Positions 12,776 through 25,082 of a DNA stretch of 64,000 bases are shown here, piece by piece. This DNA is from Vigna angularis (lineage: Eukaryota > Streptophyta > Magnoliopsida > Fabales > Fabaceae). Below the pieces are notes generated by a model that searched no databases, was not told the DNA's origin, and saw only the letters and a program-made list of their open reading frames with translations. The stretch covers positions 21,010,289 through 21,074,288 of the forward strand of contig NC_068972.1 of the NCBI RefSeq assembly GCF_016808095.1, given 5' to 3'. Position numbers and translations under genes: made by a program. Each line of letters opens with the position of its first letter. The stretch's first letter is position 1.

Positions 12776-13409
12776 ACCGAGTGGTAAATCCCTCTCGGGA
12801 GAGAGGTAAAACCCTCTCAAAGCCGAACGGTAAAGCCCGTTCCCTAGGAAGCACTCCTAGGTTGAAGACCGAGCGGTAAATCCCTCTCGGGAGAGAGGTA
12901 AAGCCCTCTCAACGACGAACGGTAAATCCCGTTCACTAGGAAACACTCCTAGCTCAAAGTAGAGGTAAGCCGAACGGTAAAGCCCATTCCCTAGGAAGCA
13001 CTCCTAGGTCGAAGACCGAGCGGTAAATCCCCCTCGGGAGAGAGGTAAAGCCCTTTCAACGACGAACGGTAAATCCCGTTCACTAGGAAACACTCCTAGC
13101 TCAAAGCAGAGGTAAAACCCTCTCAAAGCCGAACGGTAAAGCCCGTTCCCTAGGAAGCACTCCTAGGTCGAAGACCGAGCGGTAAATCCCCCTCGGGAGA
13201 GAGGTAAAGCCCTCTCAACGACGAACGGTAAATTCCGTTCACTAGGAAACACTCCTAGCTCAAAGCAGAGGTAAAACCCTCTCAAAGCCGAACGGTAAAG
13301 CCCGTTCCCTAGGAAACACTCCTAGGTCGAAGATCGAGCGGTAAATCCCCCTCGGGAGAGAGGTAAAGCCCTCTCAAAGACGAACGGTAAGTCCTGGGTT
13401 AAAGTTGAA
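12776..13409 (+). repeat. Hairpin array, type 1 (about 159-bp unit)
   Basis: The unit head GACCGAGCGGTAAATCC recurs near 12776, 12867, 13014, 13173 and 13332, so the later units are 159 bp long. Each unit contains several dyads with the loop TAAA: GAACGG-TAAATC-CCGTTC, GAGAGG-TAAAGC-CCTCTC and CCTAGG-AAGCACT-CCTAGG. There is no coding potential beyond repeat-driven short frames. Confidence 0.85.
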
Positions 13410-14144
13410 GACCGAGAGGTAAATTCCTCTCGGTTCCTGTTGAAGGACGAGCGGTAAATCCCGCTCGGTTAATGTCGAAGGTCGAGAGGTAAAACCCTCT
13501 CGATAAATGTCGAAGACCGAGAGGTAAATTCCTCTCGGTTCCGGTTGAAGGACGAGCGGTAAATCCCACTCGGTTAATGTCGAAGGTCGAGAGGTAAAAC
13601 CCTCTCGATAAATGTCGAAGACCAAGAGGTAAATTCCTCTCGGTTCCTATTGAAGGACGAGCGGTAAATCCCGCTCGGTTAATGTCGAAGGTCGAGAGGT
13701 AAAACCCTCTCGATAAATGTCGAAGACCGAGAGGTAAATTCCTCTCGATTCCTGTTGAAGGACGAGCGGTAAATCCCGCTCGGTTAATGTCGAAGGTCGA
13801 GAGGTAAAACCCTGTCGATAAATGTCGAAGACCGAGAGGTACATTCCTCTCGGTTCCTGTTGAAGGACGAGCGGTAAATCCCGCTCGGTTAATGTCGAAG
13901 GTCGAGAGGTAAAACCCTCTCGATAAATGTCGAAGACCGAGAGGTAAATCCCTCTCGGTTCCTGTTGAAGGACGAGCAGTAAATCCCGCTCGGTTAATGT
14001 CGAAGGTCGAGAGGTAAAGCCCTCTCGGTTAATGTTGAAGACCGAGAGGTAAATTCCTCTCGGTTCCTGTTGAAGGACGAGCGGTAAATCCCGCTCGGTT
14101 AATGTTGAAGGTCGAGCGGTAAAACGCTTTCAATTCCGCAAACG
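13410..14144 (+). repeat. Hairpin array, type 2 (7 x 105 bp, each 3 x 35 bp)
   Basis: GACCGAGAGG-type unit starts fall at 13410, 13515, 13620, 13725, 13830, 13935 and 14040, an exact 105-bp period. Each unit is three 35-bp subunits, each with a stem-loop: CCGAGAGG-TAAATT-CCTCTCGG, CGAGCGG-TAAATC-CCGCTCG and TCGAGAGG-TAAAAC-CCTCTCGA. Stem changes between subunits are compensated on the opposite arm. Confidence 0.9.
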
Positions 14145-14222
14145 CAGCCTCCCTCAAACTCATCAGTCCTATAGTTAACCACGGCTAAAGCCAAACGCTT
14201 AACTCGGACTTGGGGGGCATAG

Positions 14223-14656
14223 TGTACAGTATAAAATATTAACCGAGTGGTTACAAACAACCAACCGAATATTCAGGTAATCTGTTTATATCTTATTCTG
14301 TTTATATTTTATTGGGCTTATATCAGCTCAGGATCCATGAGGTAAATTATAAATACAAAGCCAGGGCCAAAAGCCAGGTACGTTCCACTTAGGCATTATT
14401 TACTCTACGTTACTCTCCAATACTCAATAGTGAAAATCATTCACAAAACATTCAACTAAGAGCCGAGGCTCCTCAAAATCACACGCCTAACTTGAGCGTC
14501 GGAGTATCTTTTGCAGGTACATCCACCCTCGTCAAGAAGGAGACCGATCGGCTTGCGCCAACACCGATCGGCCAACAGTAGGAGTTTGGAAGCGAGCGAG
14601 CGGCCCAGACGCGTCAGCAGGTTAGTCTCTCGATTCCAAAAATATCCACCGAAACA
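14223..14656 (+). repeat. 3' LTR (434 bp)
   Basis: Partner of the LTR at 11690-12123, with the same length and ends. It is preceded by the polypurine tract at about 14208-14221 and followed by ATCAG. Confidence 0.85.
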
Positions 14657-15246
14657 ATCAGTATTAGTTTATAATAAAAATTATCTACCAATTTTATGAG
14701 TTTAATGATTATATATTGTTACACGATCAAATTAATTTTTAGAAATAATTGTTGACATGACTTTTTAAGATCATATGTAAAAGATAAAAAACCTTGCCCA
14801 CGATCACATGATAACAGGTGATTGAATAGTAACATAGCTTGATTATACTATTTTCTCTTCCCTATATTCATTTTATATTTTTTATTCAAAATTGTCATGC
14901 ATCCACCACCATTCATTCGAAATAATTTTAGTTTAATTATCTTTTTGGTCCCATTATTTATTTTATTCAATCTGACCCTGTTATTAACAAAAGGTTTTAT
15001 CAGGTCAGTCAATTTTTAAAATACAACTTTTCATCCAGTTGACAATAAAATAGTTAGCAAATAAAATATTGGCAATTTTAATTTATGCAAAATATAGTTC
15101 ATAACTAAAGTATAACAACAATTTATAAAATTAACTAAAACAGTTAAAACAGAGAAGAGAAAATTACCACACTGTTGCACTTTTAAAAATTGAGTGGCTT
15201 AGTTGAATATTTGAAAAAATTATTATAGAAATTTTTAAATTGAAGG
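14657..15246. other. AT-rich spacer
   Basis: No coding sequence or element boundary is recognised between the LTR element and the next LTR copy. Confidence 0.4.
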
Positions 15247-17438
15247 AGTAAGAATCTAAAAGTTTGAGTATTAGAATTGATGAGTGGTGAGATAGAGTAT
15301 TTTAATTTTAAAATAATTCAATGATATAAATAAAATTTCTTAAACTCGTCTCATTACTTAAAACACAAATAATTTATTTAAAAGTTTTTCTCTTGAGTTC
15401 TCTATCTTCTCTTTATTTTTTCTAACGCTTGAGTCATGATCAGGAGGTGCCTAAGGACTCACTTTAATTTTAATTCTGCGGACTGTAGGTGTTTCTAGAA
15501 GTTTCTTATGTTTAAAGCAACAGTTGGACATTCTTAGAGTTGTGTAGTTCTCTTTAAGGCAAGGGAAACTAGTAACCTTTCTTATTTCTATTTCAAATTC
15601 ATGAGTTTGATTAGATTGTGTTGAATTTGGTTAAACTATAATTTTTCATGCTAATGTGTATATTGTGATTAGAATGATTTAAATTGGTTAATTGATTGTT
15701 TGATTTCTGTGATGAATCTAGTTGGAATAAATTTTAATTGTGATTTCATTGTGTTTATGAAGTTAGTTATGATATTGGATTAAGAAATTGAGGAAGAGAA
15801 GGTTAAGCTAGATGGTAAGTCAAATTTTGGTCTAAAAATGGGGTTTTTTAAAAAAATGGTCTAAATGAAGATGAGGTGATTTATGAATTATTTTGTTGTT
15901 AGTTGAAACTTGGTTGGGTGAGATAAATGTGAAAAAATTTGTTTAGAAATGTTAAGTAAGCAATAGAGGGTGTTTCCAAATGGATTTTTGGTACATTGTA
16001 GATGTTTTGGATGGTGAGATTTTGACCTATAAGGCTTTACGCAAGTTTAAGTATTCGAGGTCTATTTTTGAGTCATATGTAACTTGTTCAAACCCCTAAG
16101 TGGTATAGTTATGAGCCAAAACTTGCAAAACTTGAATCATGGCCTATAGAGTAGAACTTTTGTTATTTTGAGTTGGGAATTCTTGATATTTTGGTTTGAA
16201 ATTGGTTATTGTTTAGATACAAACACTTGGACGGGTCAATAAGGAAGTATAACCTCAAATGGAATTGATAGAATTTGGTAGAATGGACAAATATAAGAAA
16301 CGGTAGGTAGTAAGGGTGCAAATTCTGCATAATTGGTATTTTGCAGAATTCTGTAGTCGCTGGAGCTCGTTGGGCAAGTTGTAGGGAATTTTGACAGTGG
16401 GCTCGTTGCTCTCGTTGGACGAGTTTTGGGAGTCTTGGACAGTGAGTTCTAGGAACTGGACGAGTTCTCTCGCTAGGCTTGGGAAGCCCTCTGTTTGGGC
16501 TTTTGTTGGGCAAACAATTTTTGTTGTCTGGGCGAGTGAGTTCGAGTTGTTATAAATATTTTTATTTCTCTTCTCTTCCATGCTTGGTTTTTAAATGCTG
16601 AAATGTTATGTCAATTGTTCAGTAATGTGATTTTTAAATGATATGATGTTATGAAAAGTGTGATTGAACTTCATTTGGTTGGGAAATAATTTCTAGGGTG
16701 AAATTCTCAGTGATGGTTTCAAGTAAGTGATGTATTGATGTGGAACTCAATCTTGGAAGTTATCCTGACGTTTCAATAATCATGTTATCTCAAATGGAAA
16801 AAGGGATTATGTGGTAAGGAGTAGCAAGAGATTCTAGTCTATGGTCTGATGTTCTTTGTCCATAGGTGGTAGACGAATTAACCTTGTGTGCTAGCTGGGG
16901 GAGTAAGTTGTTTCACCACTACAAGTGTTAAACTTGTCATAGTCTGACATCAATATATCTATCTAGATGAGTTTACCTAGGTCAATAACATGATTAGGAT
17001 GTTTGGTTTGTTTTGAATGAAATGGAGTGTATAATTTGAATTTTAATGTGTCAATTGTTTATTTTTTTTATTATTAGCTCACCCTTCTTTTGTATTGTTT
17101 ATTGTTTGATTGGATGTATTGATTTTCTGTAACGATGATCATGTGCTGGGTGTGAGCAAAGAGTGAAGATGTGTCATCAGAACAAGCATTGGGTGAAGAT
17201 AGTACTAATGTCTAGATATAACTTATGTGCTCTTTCTTTTAGTTGTATTTAAGGATCCATTTATACATAGTTTTGGAATTAAAATTTTGTATATAAAGTT
17301 TAATTTATGTTTATGTTTAGATAACTCTATTTATATTTTATTATTTATATTTTATATGTACTGTTAACTATTCTATCATATTAGACTTGTGATAAGTTAT
17401 AAATAGTATTTTAGACTATTTATTTGGGATGTTTTATA
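15247..17438 (+). mobile_element. Solo-LTR-like copy A of the 2.4-kb gypsy LTR family
   Basis: Begins with a decayed GTAAGAATCTAAAAG (other copies: TAAGAACCTAGAAAATA in this orientation) and ends TTTGGGATGTTTTATA (family end GGGATGTTACA). Shared landmarks are TGATCAGGAGGTGCCTAAGG near 15438, GCTCACCCTT near 17078 and GATGATCATGTGC near 17134. Between 16360 and 16550 it carries dyad words built on CTCGTTGGGCGAG-like sequence. No internal coding sequence or second LTR is present. Target duplication is not clear, so this is an old copy. Confidence 0.6.
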
Positions 17439-17683
17439 AAATTTTATTAAATTGTTTATTAGCGAAGGTATCAAGAGATTAATTTGTTAGATACTCTGGT
17501 TCTGCATTATTTCAAATCTAAATAAACTTATAAACAATAAATTAGAAAAAAAAATTACAATTATGTTAAATTTTAATTTTAGTAAGTAAATTAAACCTGC
17601 TTATAAAGTGACAACATAGATTATTTGAGCCCGTTAGTTTGTAGTAAAGAACCAAGCTAATATATTGAGTTAAATATATAAGT

Positions 17684-18474
17684 GATGCTCCCTCCACCAT
17701 CCTATCTTCTTCTTACACCTTCCCAATTTTTTTAAAATTCTAAATTTTCTTTTTTTTATTTTTTATTTTTACCAATTTTACATTTTATTTTTTAAAACCC
17801 TAATCTCAATCCCCTCTCACTTTCACTTTCCCTTTTCACTAGCAACCCCTCCCCCCACTGTCACTTTCTCTCTTTCTCTTAATTTTCATTTCCGTTAATA
17901 CAACATTTTCCATTTTCTTTCAAATTCCCCGAGATTCACTGAACACCTAGTGATCATCGAAGAGAAGTTGCTCCTGCAGCCTAAACGATTTGATTTACAA
18001 TGGCAAGGGTTATCTCCTGGTGGTTCATAGTTTCAAGTTTAAGCATAGATTTTCAAGTTTGGTTATTTAAAGACAAGGAAGTGGGGAAGAAATTTTTAGC
18101 AGATTATATTATGGAATCATGATACTTCAAAACTCATCAGAAGTTATAAATGTTTTAAATTTATACCATGCAAAATTTGTTTTTTCTGTCAAATTATGTG
18201 TTAATGAAAGTGAAAATTAAGAGAAAGAAAGAAAGTAACAGTGGAGTTTGCTTTTTCTGTCAAAATTTGTGTTAACGAAAGTGAAAATTAAGAGAAATAG
18301 AAAAAATGACAGTGGGGAGCTTGCTATTGAGAGTGAAAGTGAGAGGGGATTGAGATTAGGATTTTAAAAAATAAAAAGTAAAATTGGTAAAAATAAAAAG
18401 TAAAAAGAGTAAATTTAGAATTTAAAAAAAATTAGAAAGGTCTAGAGAGAAGATGGGGTGGTGGAAGGAGCATC
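17684..18474. mobile_element. Foldback (long inverted repeat) element
   Basis: The left arm starts GATGCTCCCTCCACCATCC and the right arm ends GGGTGGTGGAAGGAGCATC, its near reverse complement. The arms of roughly 250-300 bp stay complementary inward; for example CCTAATCTCAATCCCCTCTC pairs with GAGGGGATTGAGATTAGG. The right arm contains a direct duplication of about 70 bp (18174-18243 and 18245-18300). There is no coding sequence and no convincing target duplication. Confidence 0.7.
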
Positions 18475-19363
18475 GGATAATAACTGGCCCATGTTAAAAT
18501 CAAATTGCCCATTTTAAAAATTCTAATTGCACCACCTATCCTATTACGTTAAAACATATACCTTAGTCTATTACTCAACATCGCTAAAATAAATTGCATT
18601 CTCCTTTATGAAGAAATGTGAGTATTTACTCTACTCTACGTTTTATATTAAACTATGAAGCTTAGTATAAACTTAACACCTCTAAAAAGTTTTAAAATAT
18701 GTTAAAAATATTTTTAATTTACAAAATTACCCTTAAGTGGTTAAAATATAAAAACAAAGTTACTCTCATGTTAAAAATATAAATACATAAAATAATGGTA
18801 CTCTTATTAAAAATATTTTACTCCTATAAAAAACTTTAGTATAAACTGGTGTCAAGTAATCTTTTTTCAAATATATAATATATTTTTTTATATCATCATT
18901 TATGAATGTTGTATTTTATAGGTAATTTTTTGTAGAATACCTAATATGTGATATTCTCTGTATATGTTTTATATAATTATTAGTTTATTTTTAATATTGT
19001 TTTGTATAACTCGTAATTAAAAGATATTATATTGGGTGTTAATTGATGGAAGCTAATAACCACACCATACACTAATGGCTATATTGGGTGTTTATTTTGA
19101 TAGTGAAAGGGAACAAACTTTATAGCTAAGAAGATCGCTGTTCTTTTTTTAGTATATATATACTGGGTGTCACATTGGCCACATTCTTCACATTAATTCT
19201 AACAATAGTACGTTACCACAGATATTATTTTTAAAAATTTATATATACATATTAAGTATTTTATTATATTAAAATTTACTTTATCATTACTTTTTAAAGT
19301 GTACGGCTAACTCTATTACATGCTATTCTCTGTTGTCTGTAATATTAATAAAATTAAATTTAT

Positions 19364-19416
<53 letters not shown>

Positions 19417-19530
19417 AACTTTTATCATTTTATCTTTTAACTAAACACTTCTAAAATAAAAATAACTATAATTATGAATAACAAAACTAATGAAAATATC
19501 TAACATAAAATTATAAAAATTATTTATATT
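18475..19530. other. AT-rich intergenic DNA with (TA)n
   Basis: No genes were seen. A (TA)n run lies at about 19375-19413. The rest is AT-rich without recognised boundaries. Confidence 0.45.
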
Positions 19531-19887
19531 TTTAACATCCCAAAATATATAGTATAAAGTATGTTAAAGAGAAGTCACATGCATGATAAAGTAATATAGT
19601 TATCCAACAAAATACATAAAGTAGTATACCTTATAGTTATCCCAAAATAACCATAAAATTTAAAACTTTATATACAAGCAACTAATCCAAAACTATATAC
19701 AATACTAGAAGAAAACTAGTCTAAGCCGAAGCATCATCTTCACCCAAGACCTGCATCACTGAAAGCTTCTTTCCCTCTACTCACATCCATATGACGATCA
19801 TTGCAAAAAAAAAATAACAAGGCACATACAAAACACAACACAAGCAAAAATGGTAAGGTAGATATAAAAACATTAAGGTTATCAAAT

Positions 19888-19975
<88 letters not shown>

Positions 19976-22132
19976 TGAGCATTCATACAAAATAACCAAT
20001 TCAAAACATCCTAACATGTTACAACCTAGACTTGACATGTCCGGACTTAAAATGAATACCAAGCTATGACAGGTTATGCACTTGTGGTGGCCTCTACTGC
20101 TTTGCAAAGCCATTGCCAATGGGTTTCACCCTACCACACACAAGGTTAGTCCGTTATCGCGCAATAGGCCTCCAAGTAGCGCCTACACCAGGACCTCCTA
20201 CTACTCTCACCAAATGCATCAATCCTCTCTAAATGAGAATGAAATATCATTAGAGTGTTAGGATAACTCCCAAGACTGAGCTCCCTGTATTCATTCTAAA
20301 CAATACAAGGATCTCACCAAGAGATCCTACTTTGATACTCAATTACACCACATTGAATCATACATTTCTTCACTTTGAATCACCATTTATACCTCAGATT
20401 TTCATATGATTTCATACATCTTATACATAACATTCAATGAATTAAACATCATTCAACCACTCAAGAACAGAGGAAGAAAAGAGTAAACTAAACCTGGACC
20501 AGTCGCACAACGAACACAATCGTTGAGCGAAACCAGAGGGTTTTCGCATAGCAACCCCAACTCACTATGTGAATCCTCAACCAGAGACCTACCCTTCATA
20601 ACCATTTGCACAACGACTAAACTCGTTGTGCGAATAAACTCTCAGAGGTTCCAGACCTCTCTCCCTCGCATAACGCCTCAAATCGCTATGCGAGAGCCCC
20701 CAAGTAGTGGCTCAAACTCCCCAAACACTCACAAAGCGCACTCATTCACTATTCAAATTAAACTAGCATTTATCCCAGACCACCACCAGTCGCACAACAC
20801 CTAGATTCGCCATGCCAATCACCAGACAGAGAGCAACCCTCTCCAACCACTCGCAAAACGCACCAAGTCATTGTGTGAGTGCCTAGGCAGAGAGCAACTC
20901 TCTATAGTCATTCGCACAGCGCACGAGTTCGTTGTGGCGAATGCCCTAACAAAGAGCATCTCACCAGGGTGACTCGCTGTGCGAATCCATTCGCTCAACA
21001 AGTCTACATAATCTGCAGAACGAAATTCTGCAGAATTATGCAACTCAACCACAAAATACCAATTCTAACTATTTTTCCCAACTTCTAACATTCCTAGATT
21101 GTATTATGTACCTATTTAGACTTGTCTAAGTGATTCTAAACCTTCCTAACCTTAAATTAAAGTGTTTATGAACCAATTTCCATTCTAAAACATCAAATTC
21201 ATCATCTTAAGGACCCAAATTCAAATCTACCACTTTGCACATGTTTTTGACCATTTGAATGACTCAAACAAGTCACAAATGACTTACCTAGACTGTCCCA
21301 ACAAACCAATTGAATCCCTGACCTCTAGTTCTCATTTTCACTACCTCCCTTCCTCCAAAATAACTCAAAACATGCATAATTCACTTAACCTTCTATCTAG
21401 TTATCCTTATGACATATTACCCTCATCCATTATGATAAAAACAACTTTGCACCACATTCAGTTCAGTTCAAAATCATCATCTTCACAAGTTCAAAATCAA
21501 GCAATCAAATTACATAGAACACAATAATACTCAAATACCTAAATTCAGTTCAATCATTATTATATCACAAACTTCATCACACATACATGTCAAACTACTA
21601 ATCAAAAACATAAATCTAGCTTCCCTTACCTTGAATAATTCTGGACACCTCTACCAAAACCCCGACAGCTTGCTTGCAACGCAAGGAATTTCTAGGAACA
21701 CCTACAAATCACCGTTTGACGATAGAAAACAACTCTTAAAACCTAAATTGAGCTAGAAATTGAAGAAGAAAGCACCCAAACACATGCAAACAGCAATTGT
21801 TGCATGATCAAGGTTATAAACGTACGGAGAAAGGGGAAAAACGACTTACCGACTCAAATCAAGAAATTGATCGGTCTAGATTGTTGTCCTTAACGCCAAG
21901 ATCGTCTAGGCACCTCCTGATCGTCAAACCGACAACTCAAATGAGAGAAGATCTAGAGAGAAGGCAGAGAAAGTGTAGGGAATAGTGATTTAGAAAGATG
22001 GAGTGTTCTTAAAGTAATGAGACACGTTTATAAAATTATATTTATATTATAAGATTATTTTAAAGTAAAATAATTGGTCTCATTATTTTAATACACCTAT
22101 CTACTCTAATACTATATTTTCTAGGTTCTTAT
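19531..22132 (-). mobile_element. Solo-LTR-like copy B of the 2.4-kb gypsy LTR family
   Basis: On the plus strand it runs from TTTAACATCCC to ATTTTCTAGGTTCTTAT, the inverted form of the family ends TGTAAGAACC...GGGATGTTA. Landmarks include CTACTCACATCCATATGACGATCATTGC (19776 onward), AAGGTTAGTCCGTTA near 20141 and AGGCACCTCCTGATCGTC near 21908. ATATT-like direct repeats flank both ends but the AT-rich context makes them weak evidence. It carries dyad words with CGCACAACGA at 20500-20960, and an AT/AC microsatellite at 19890-19974. Confidence 0.65.
19890..19974. repeat. (AT)n(AC)n microsatellite
   Basis: About 33 AT units followed by about 9 AC units, inside LTR copy B. The short frames it creates on both strands are artefacts. 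Confidence 0.95.
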
Positions 22133-22599
22133 CATATTTATCTACACATTATATAAAAGAAATTAGCTTGTGTAAGATACTGTTTTCTATTCTTAATAAA
22201 TATTTTTTTCATAAATTAAAATAATTACTTTACTAATTCTATTTGTGAAGGAAATCTTTTAAAATTTATTTATTTACTTAAAAAAAAATACAAACTTTAT
22301 ACTAAAATTTTTATTTATATTTACTTTTATAATAATTATAATTTTATTATTTTTTGTTATTAAAAGAAATAACAAGTGTTTCCACTAGTTTTATCATTAA
22401 TGTTTGGAAATTAATAATATTTTTATTTCAGTAATTATTTTTTGTTATCTATCATTTTTTTATTATAAAAAAGGTATCGCATTCCTAGTATCAAGTATGT
22501 TTGTAGATTTTATGTGTAATGAGGCTTAGTTTCTTAATTTTCATAAAATTAGATTTTCAATGAATTCACCAACATAGAACTTGACTCTGAGTATCTACG

Positions 22600-24908
22600 T
22601 ATAATTTTCCTTATTAGCCTTCAATCCTAAGACAACTCTCACTATCTAAATCTCATTTTTCAAAATCACAGTCTAGATCGAACGGTTCACAGCACCACAC
22701 TCACACCGATCGGTTATACAAAATAAAACCCAAAATAATGACCGAATGATCCTATGGTTTAGCTTTCACTTCCTCTTCTTCCAAGGCCTCTTCTAGCAGC
22801 TCTTCTCCTTCTACTCACATCCACAGGATGATCATCGCAATAGGAAATACATGACCGAACGGACAATACAGACAAGACAGGAAAGAATAGGGTAAGCTTA
22901 TGTAATTTAATTAATTCAGTAAAACCTATACTTCACATAAATCTAACATAATTCAATATACAATTATGTAACATCCAATCATGCACTTCCAATCAAAATT
23001 TCAAGTCAAAGCATGCAATGAGCAACCACTTTACTCTAACTGTCCGGACTATATGAATTCTGTGTATCTACGACGTTTTTGCACCCGGGTGATGTAATAG
23101 CTGGGATGCCCTCAACAGCTGCCACCTGAGGTTAGTCCGTTCCGTCCAAGTTCACCTTATGGACTAGGATCTCCTGCCACTCTCACACATGACTTACTCC
23201 TCTCTACTTGAGAATGAGTAATCACAAAATATCAAGATAACCGCCAGCTAAGCATAACCACATTCATACTCTACCATTCAATAACCACTCATGAGATATT
23301 CCTCCCTGGAATACTCTTTCATTTCCATTCTATTCCATTCATATTTAATAATACAATCATACCGAACCAATACAAACAGATCCCATCTAAAATCAAAACT
23401 GAACAATAACATTCCCCTAGAGACAAGACCGAACGTTTTGGATACATTCTAGACTAACAAGCTGGACATCTAGTGTAAGACCGAGCGGTCTTCCACTTAT
23501 ACATCGAACAGGACCGAACGGTCCATTCTAGATAAGACTCCTCATAAGCCGAACACTATCATAATAAATCGAACGCTCGTGGTAATATTTGGACGTCTAC
23601 TGGTTACTCATCAGTTACTACAGGACGTGATTTTACTAGACAAAACTTCTAAGAATGTACCAAATACTAAAGAATATGTGTATTTTAGACTTAACTGAAA
23701 ATTGTGATAAATATTTGTGAAACCTAAGAACTTAAACCGAACCATACAGGCTTAAACCGAATACTATTTGACTTGGACCGAACACTCTTAGTTCAAAGAT
23801 AGTAAACAATGGAGTATAATATAAATACCGAGCGCTTGGTTAAAGACCAACCACTATTGAGATCGACCGCTTTGGTCCAAGATCGAGCACTACTGAACTT
23901 AAATCAAAATGAAGGAATATATATATACAATTACACAACACTTATTTTTAATGAAGGATAACGATAACATCTACGACTTTAAGTATTATAAAATACATTA
24001 ACTAAACTATTTAGGAAGCATAAAGAGGAAACTATACTTAGACCGAACGCTTACTTACAAGCACACTAAGAGAAAATCGATCGGTCATTAACTGAAATTC
24101 TCCACAGAAGAAGAATCCTGTCCAGACCGAATACTCAAGGATAAACCGAACGGTCAATAATGACTCTCGGTTGACAACACAAAAATTACACAATATACTG
24201 GAGACATAAAATCCAAAACCATATCTCAAACCAGTTCCTCATCATTTAAAACTCATACATTCATACAGCCAAACATGCAGTAATAACCATGCTTCATATT
24301 CATCCAACGATCAACAACCATTCAATCATTCAAACAAAGAATCATAATCAAATTATATAAGCTTTCCTTACCTCTAAGCGTAGCCGGACGTTCACAATTT
24401 GAACATAATAGCTCACCATCAGAAATCTTAGAGTCCTACGGTCACGATTTGTGAAACTAAACCAAAAAAAAGACCAGAAATGTGCTTAAAAGGAGATGAT
24501 AAACTCATGCAACCAGAATCTGGGTTTGCATGTGACAGAAAATGAACGTTCTAAGGAGAAAGTAACTCACCCACTTAAAACCACAACTTGATCGGTTTAA
24601 ACGAAAGCCATTGACGCTGGAAGAGTTCAAACGGTGCCTGATTGGTGATCGGAAGAAGAAAATATGAGAATTTCTTAGAGAGAAGGTGGGGGAAATCTAG
24701 AGAGAATGAGGAGAAAATGGGTTTCAGTAGTTTGGAGAAGAAGGGTGCATGCAGAAAGTGGGACCGAATTTCAAAATTTCAACTTAAATACCTCCTGCAT
24801 AAACCGATCGGTCCACTCTCCTGTAGCCAGTCTTCCACTTTCTGAAAATCTGAATCCTTTCCTTGACACATGGTTCCTACTACTTGAGGTTTTTAATGGG
24901 TTCTAACA
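22600..24908 (-). mobile_element. Solo-LTR-like copy C of the 2.4-kb gypsy LTR family
   Basis: It shares landmarks with the other copies in order: CTACTCACATCCACAGGATGATCATCGC (22811 onward), AGGGTAAGCTTATG near 22889, GAGGTTAGTCCGTTCCGTCC near 23129, and an end GGGTTCTAACA at about 24898-24908 matching the inverted start. The left border is uncertain. It differs from its relatives in carrying dozens of dyad words of the type GACCGAACGGTC, ACCGATCGGT and AGACCGAGCGGTCT. Confidence 0.6.
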
Positions 24909-25082
24909 CTACACACACCATAAATTCTGCCAAATAATTTGTTAATTTTGGCATGTGTATATATTATACAATTATTTAAACACTATTATTTTCTCTCCTT
25001 AAATAATTACCTTTCATAAACATTATTATTTTCACCTTTTAAATAATTTCCTTTCATAAATATGGTTACATTAAGTTTAAAC
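24909..25082. repeat. Short tandem duplication (about 41 bp)
   Basis: ATTATTTTCTCTCC...CCTTTCATAAA (24985-25020) is followed by a diverged second copy ATTATTTTCACCTT...CCTTTCATAAA. No other content is recognised here. Confidence 0.6.

Larger units (their letters stand above)
11690..14656 (+). mobile_element. Non-coding LTR retroelement with two 434-bp LTRs
   Basis: The 5' LTR (11690-12123) and 3' LTR (14223-14656) are both 434 bp, start TGTACA and end GAAACA. By eye they differ at about 10 positions, nearly all transitions. A primer-site-like TTTTGGCGCCCACCGTGGGG follows the 5' LTR, and a polypurine tract (ACTTGGGGGGCATAG) precedes the 3' LTR. Near-identical flanks ATCAA and ATCAG fit a 5-bp target duplication. 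Inside there is only a short gag-like start (MTTRSMDEQ near 12163) followed by stops, then the hairpin array at 12776-14130. There is no pol, so it must use another element's proteins (LARD/TRIM-like). The GGCGCCCACC primer region and the CTTGAGCGTCGGAGT-type LTR motif suggest a Tat/Ogre-like gypsy relative. Confidence 0.85.

Noticed and set aside
13374..13844. Open frames with repeated TSRPSTLTERDLPLVLQ
   Set aside because: Translation of the 105-bp hairpin array on the minus strand. The period is a multiple of three, so the frame stays open by chance.
12776..14144. CRISPR-like appearance of regularly spaced repeats
   Set aside because: The genome is a plant nuclear one, the spacers are themselves repeats, and the array lies inside an LTR element. 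There are no cas genes and no unique spacers.
16163..16581. Minus-strand frames of about 110 aa
   Set aside because: They fall inside the dyad-word region of solo LTR copy A and have no domain or splice context.
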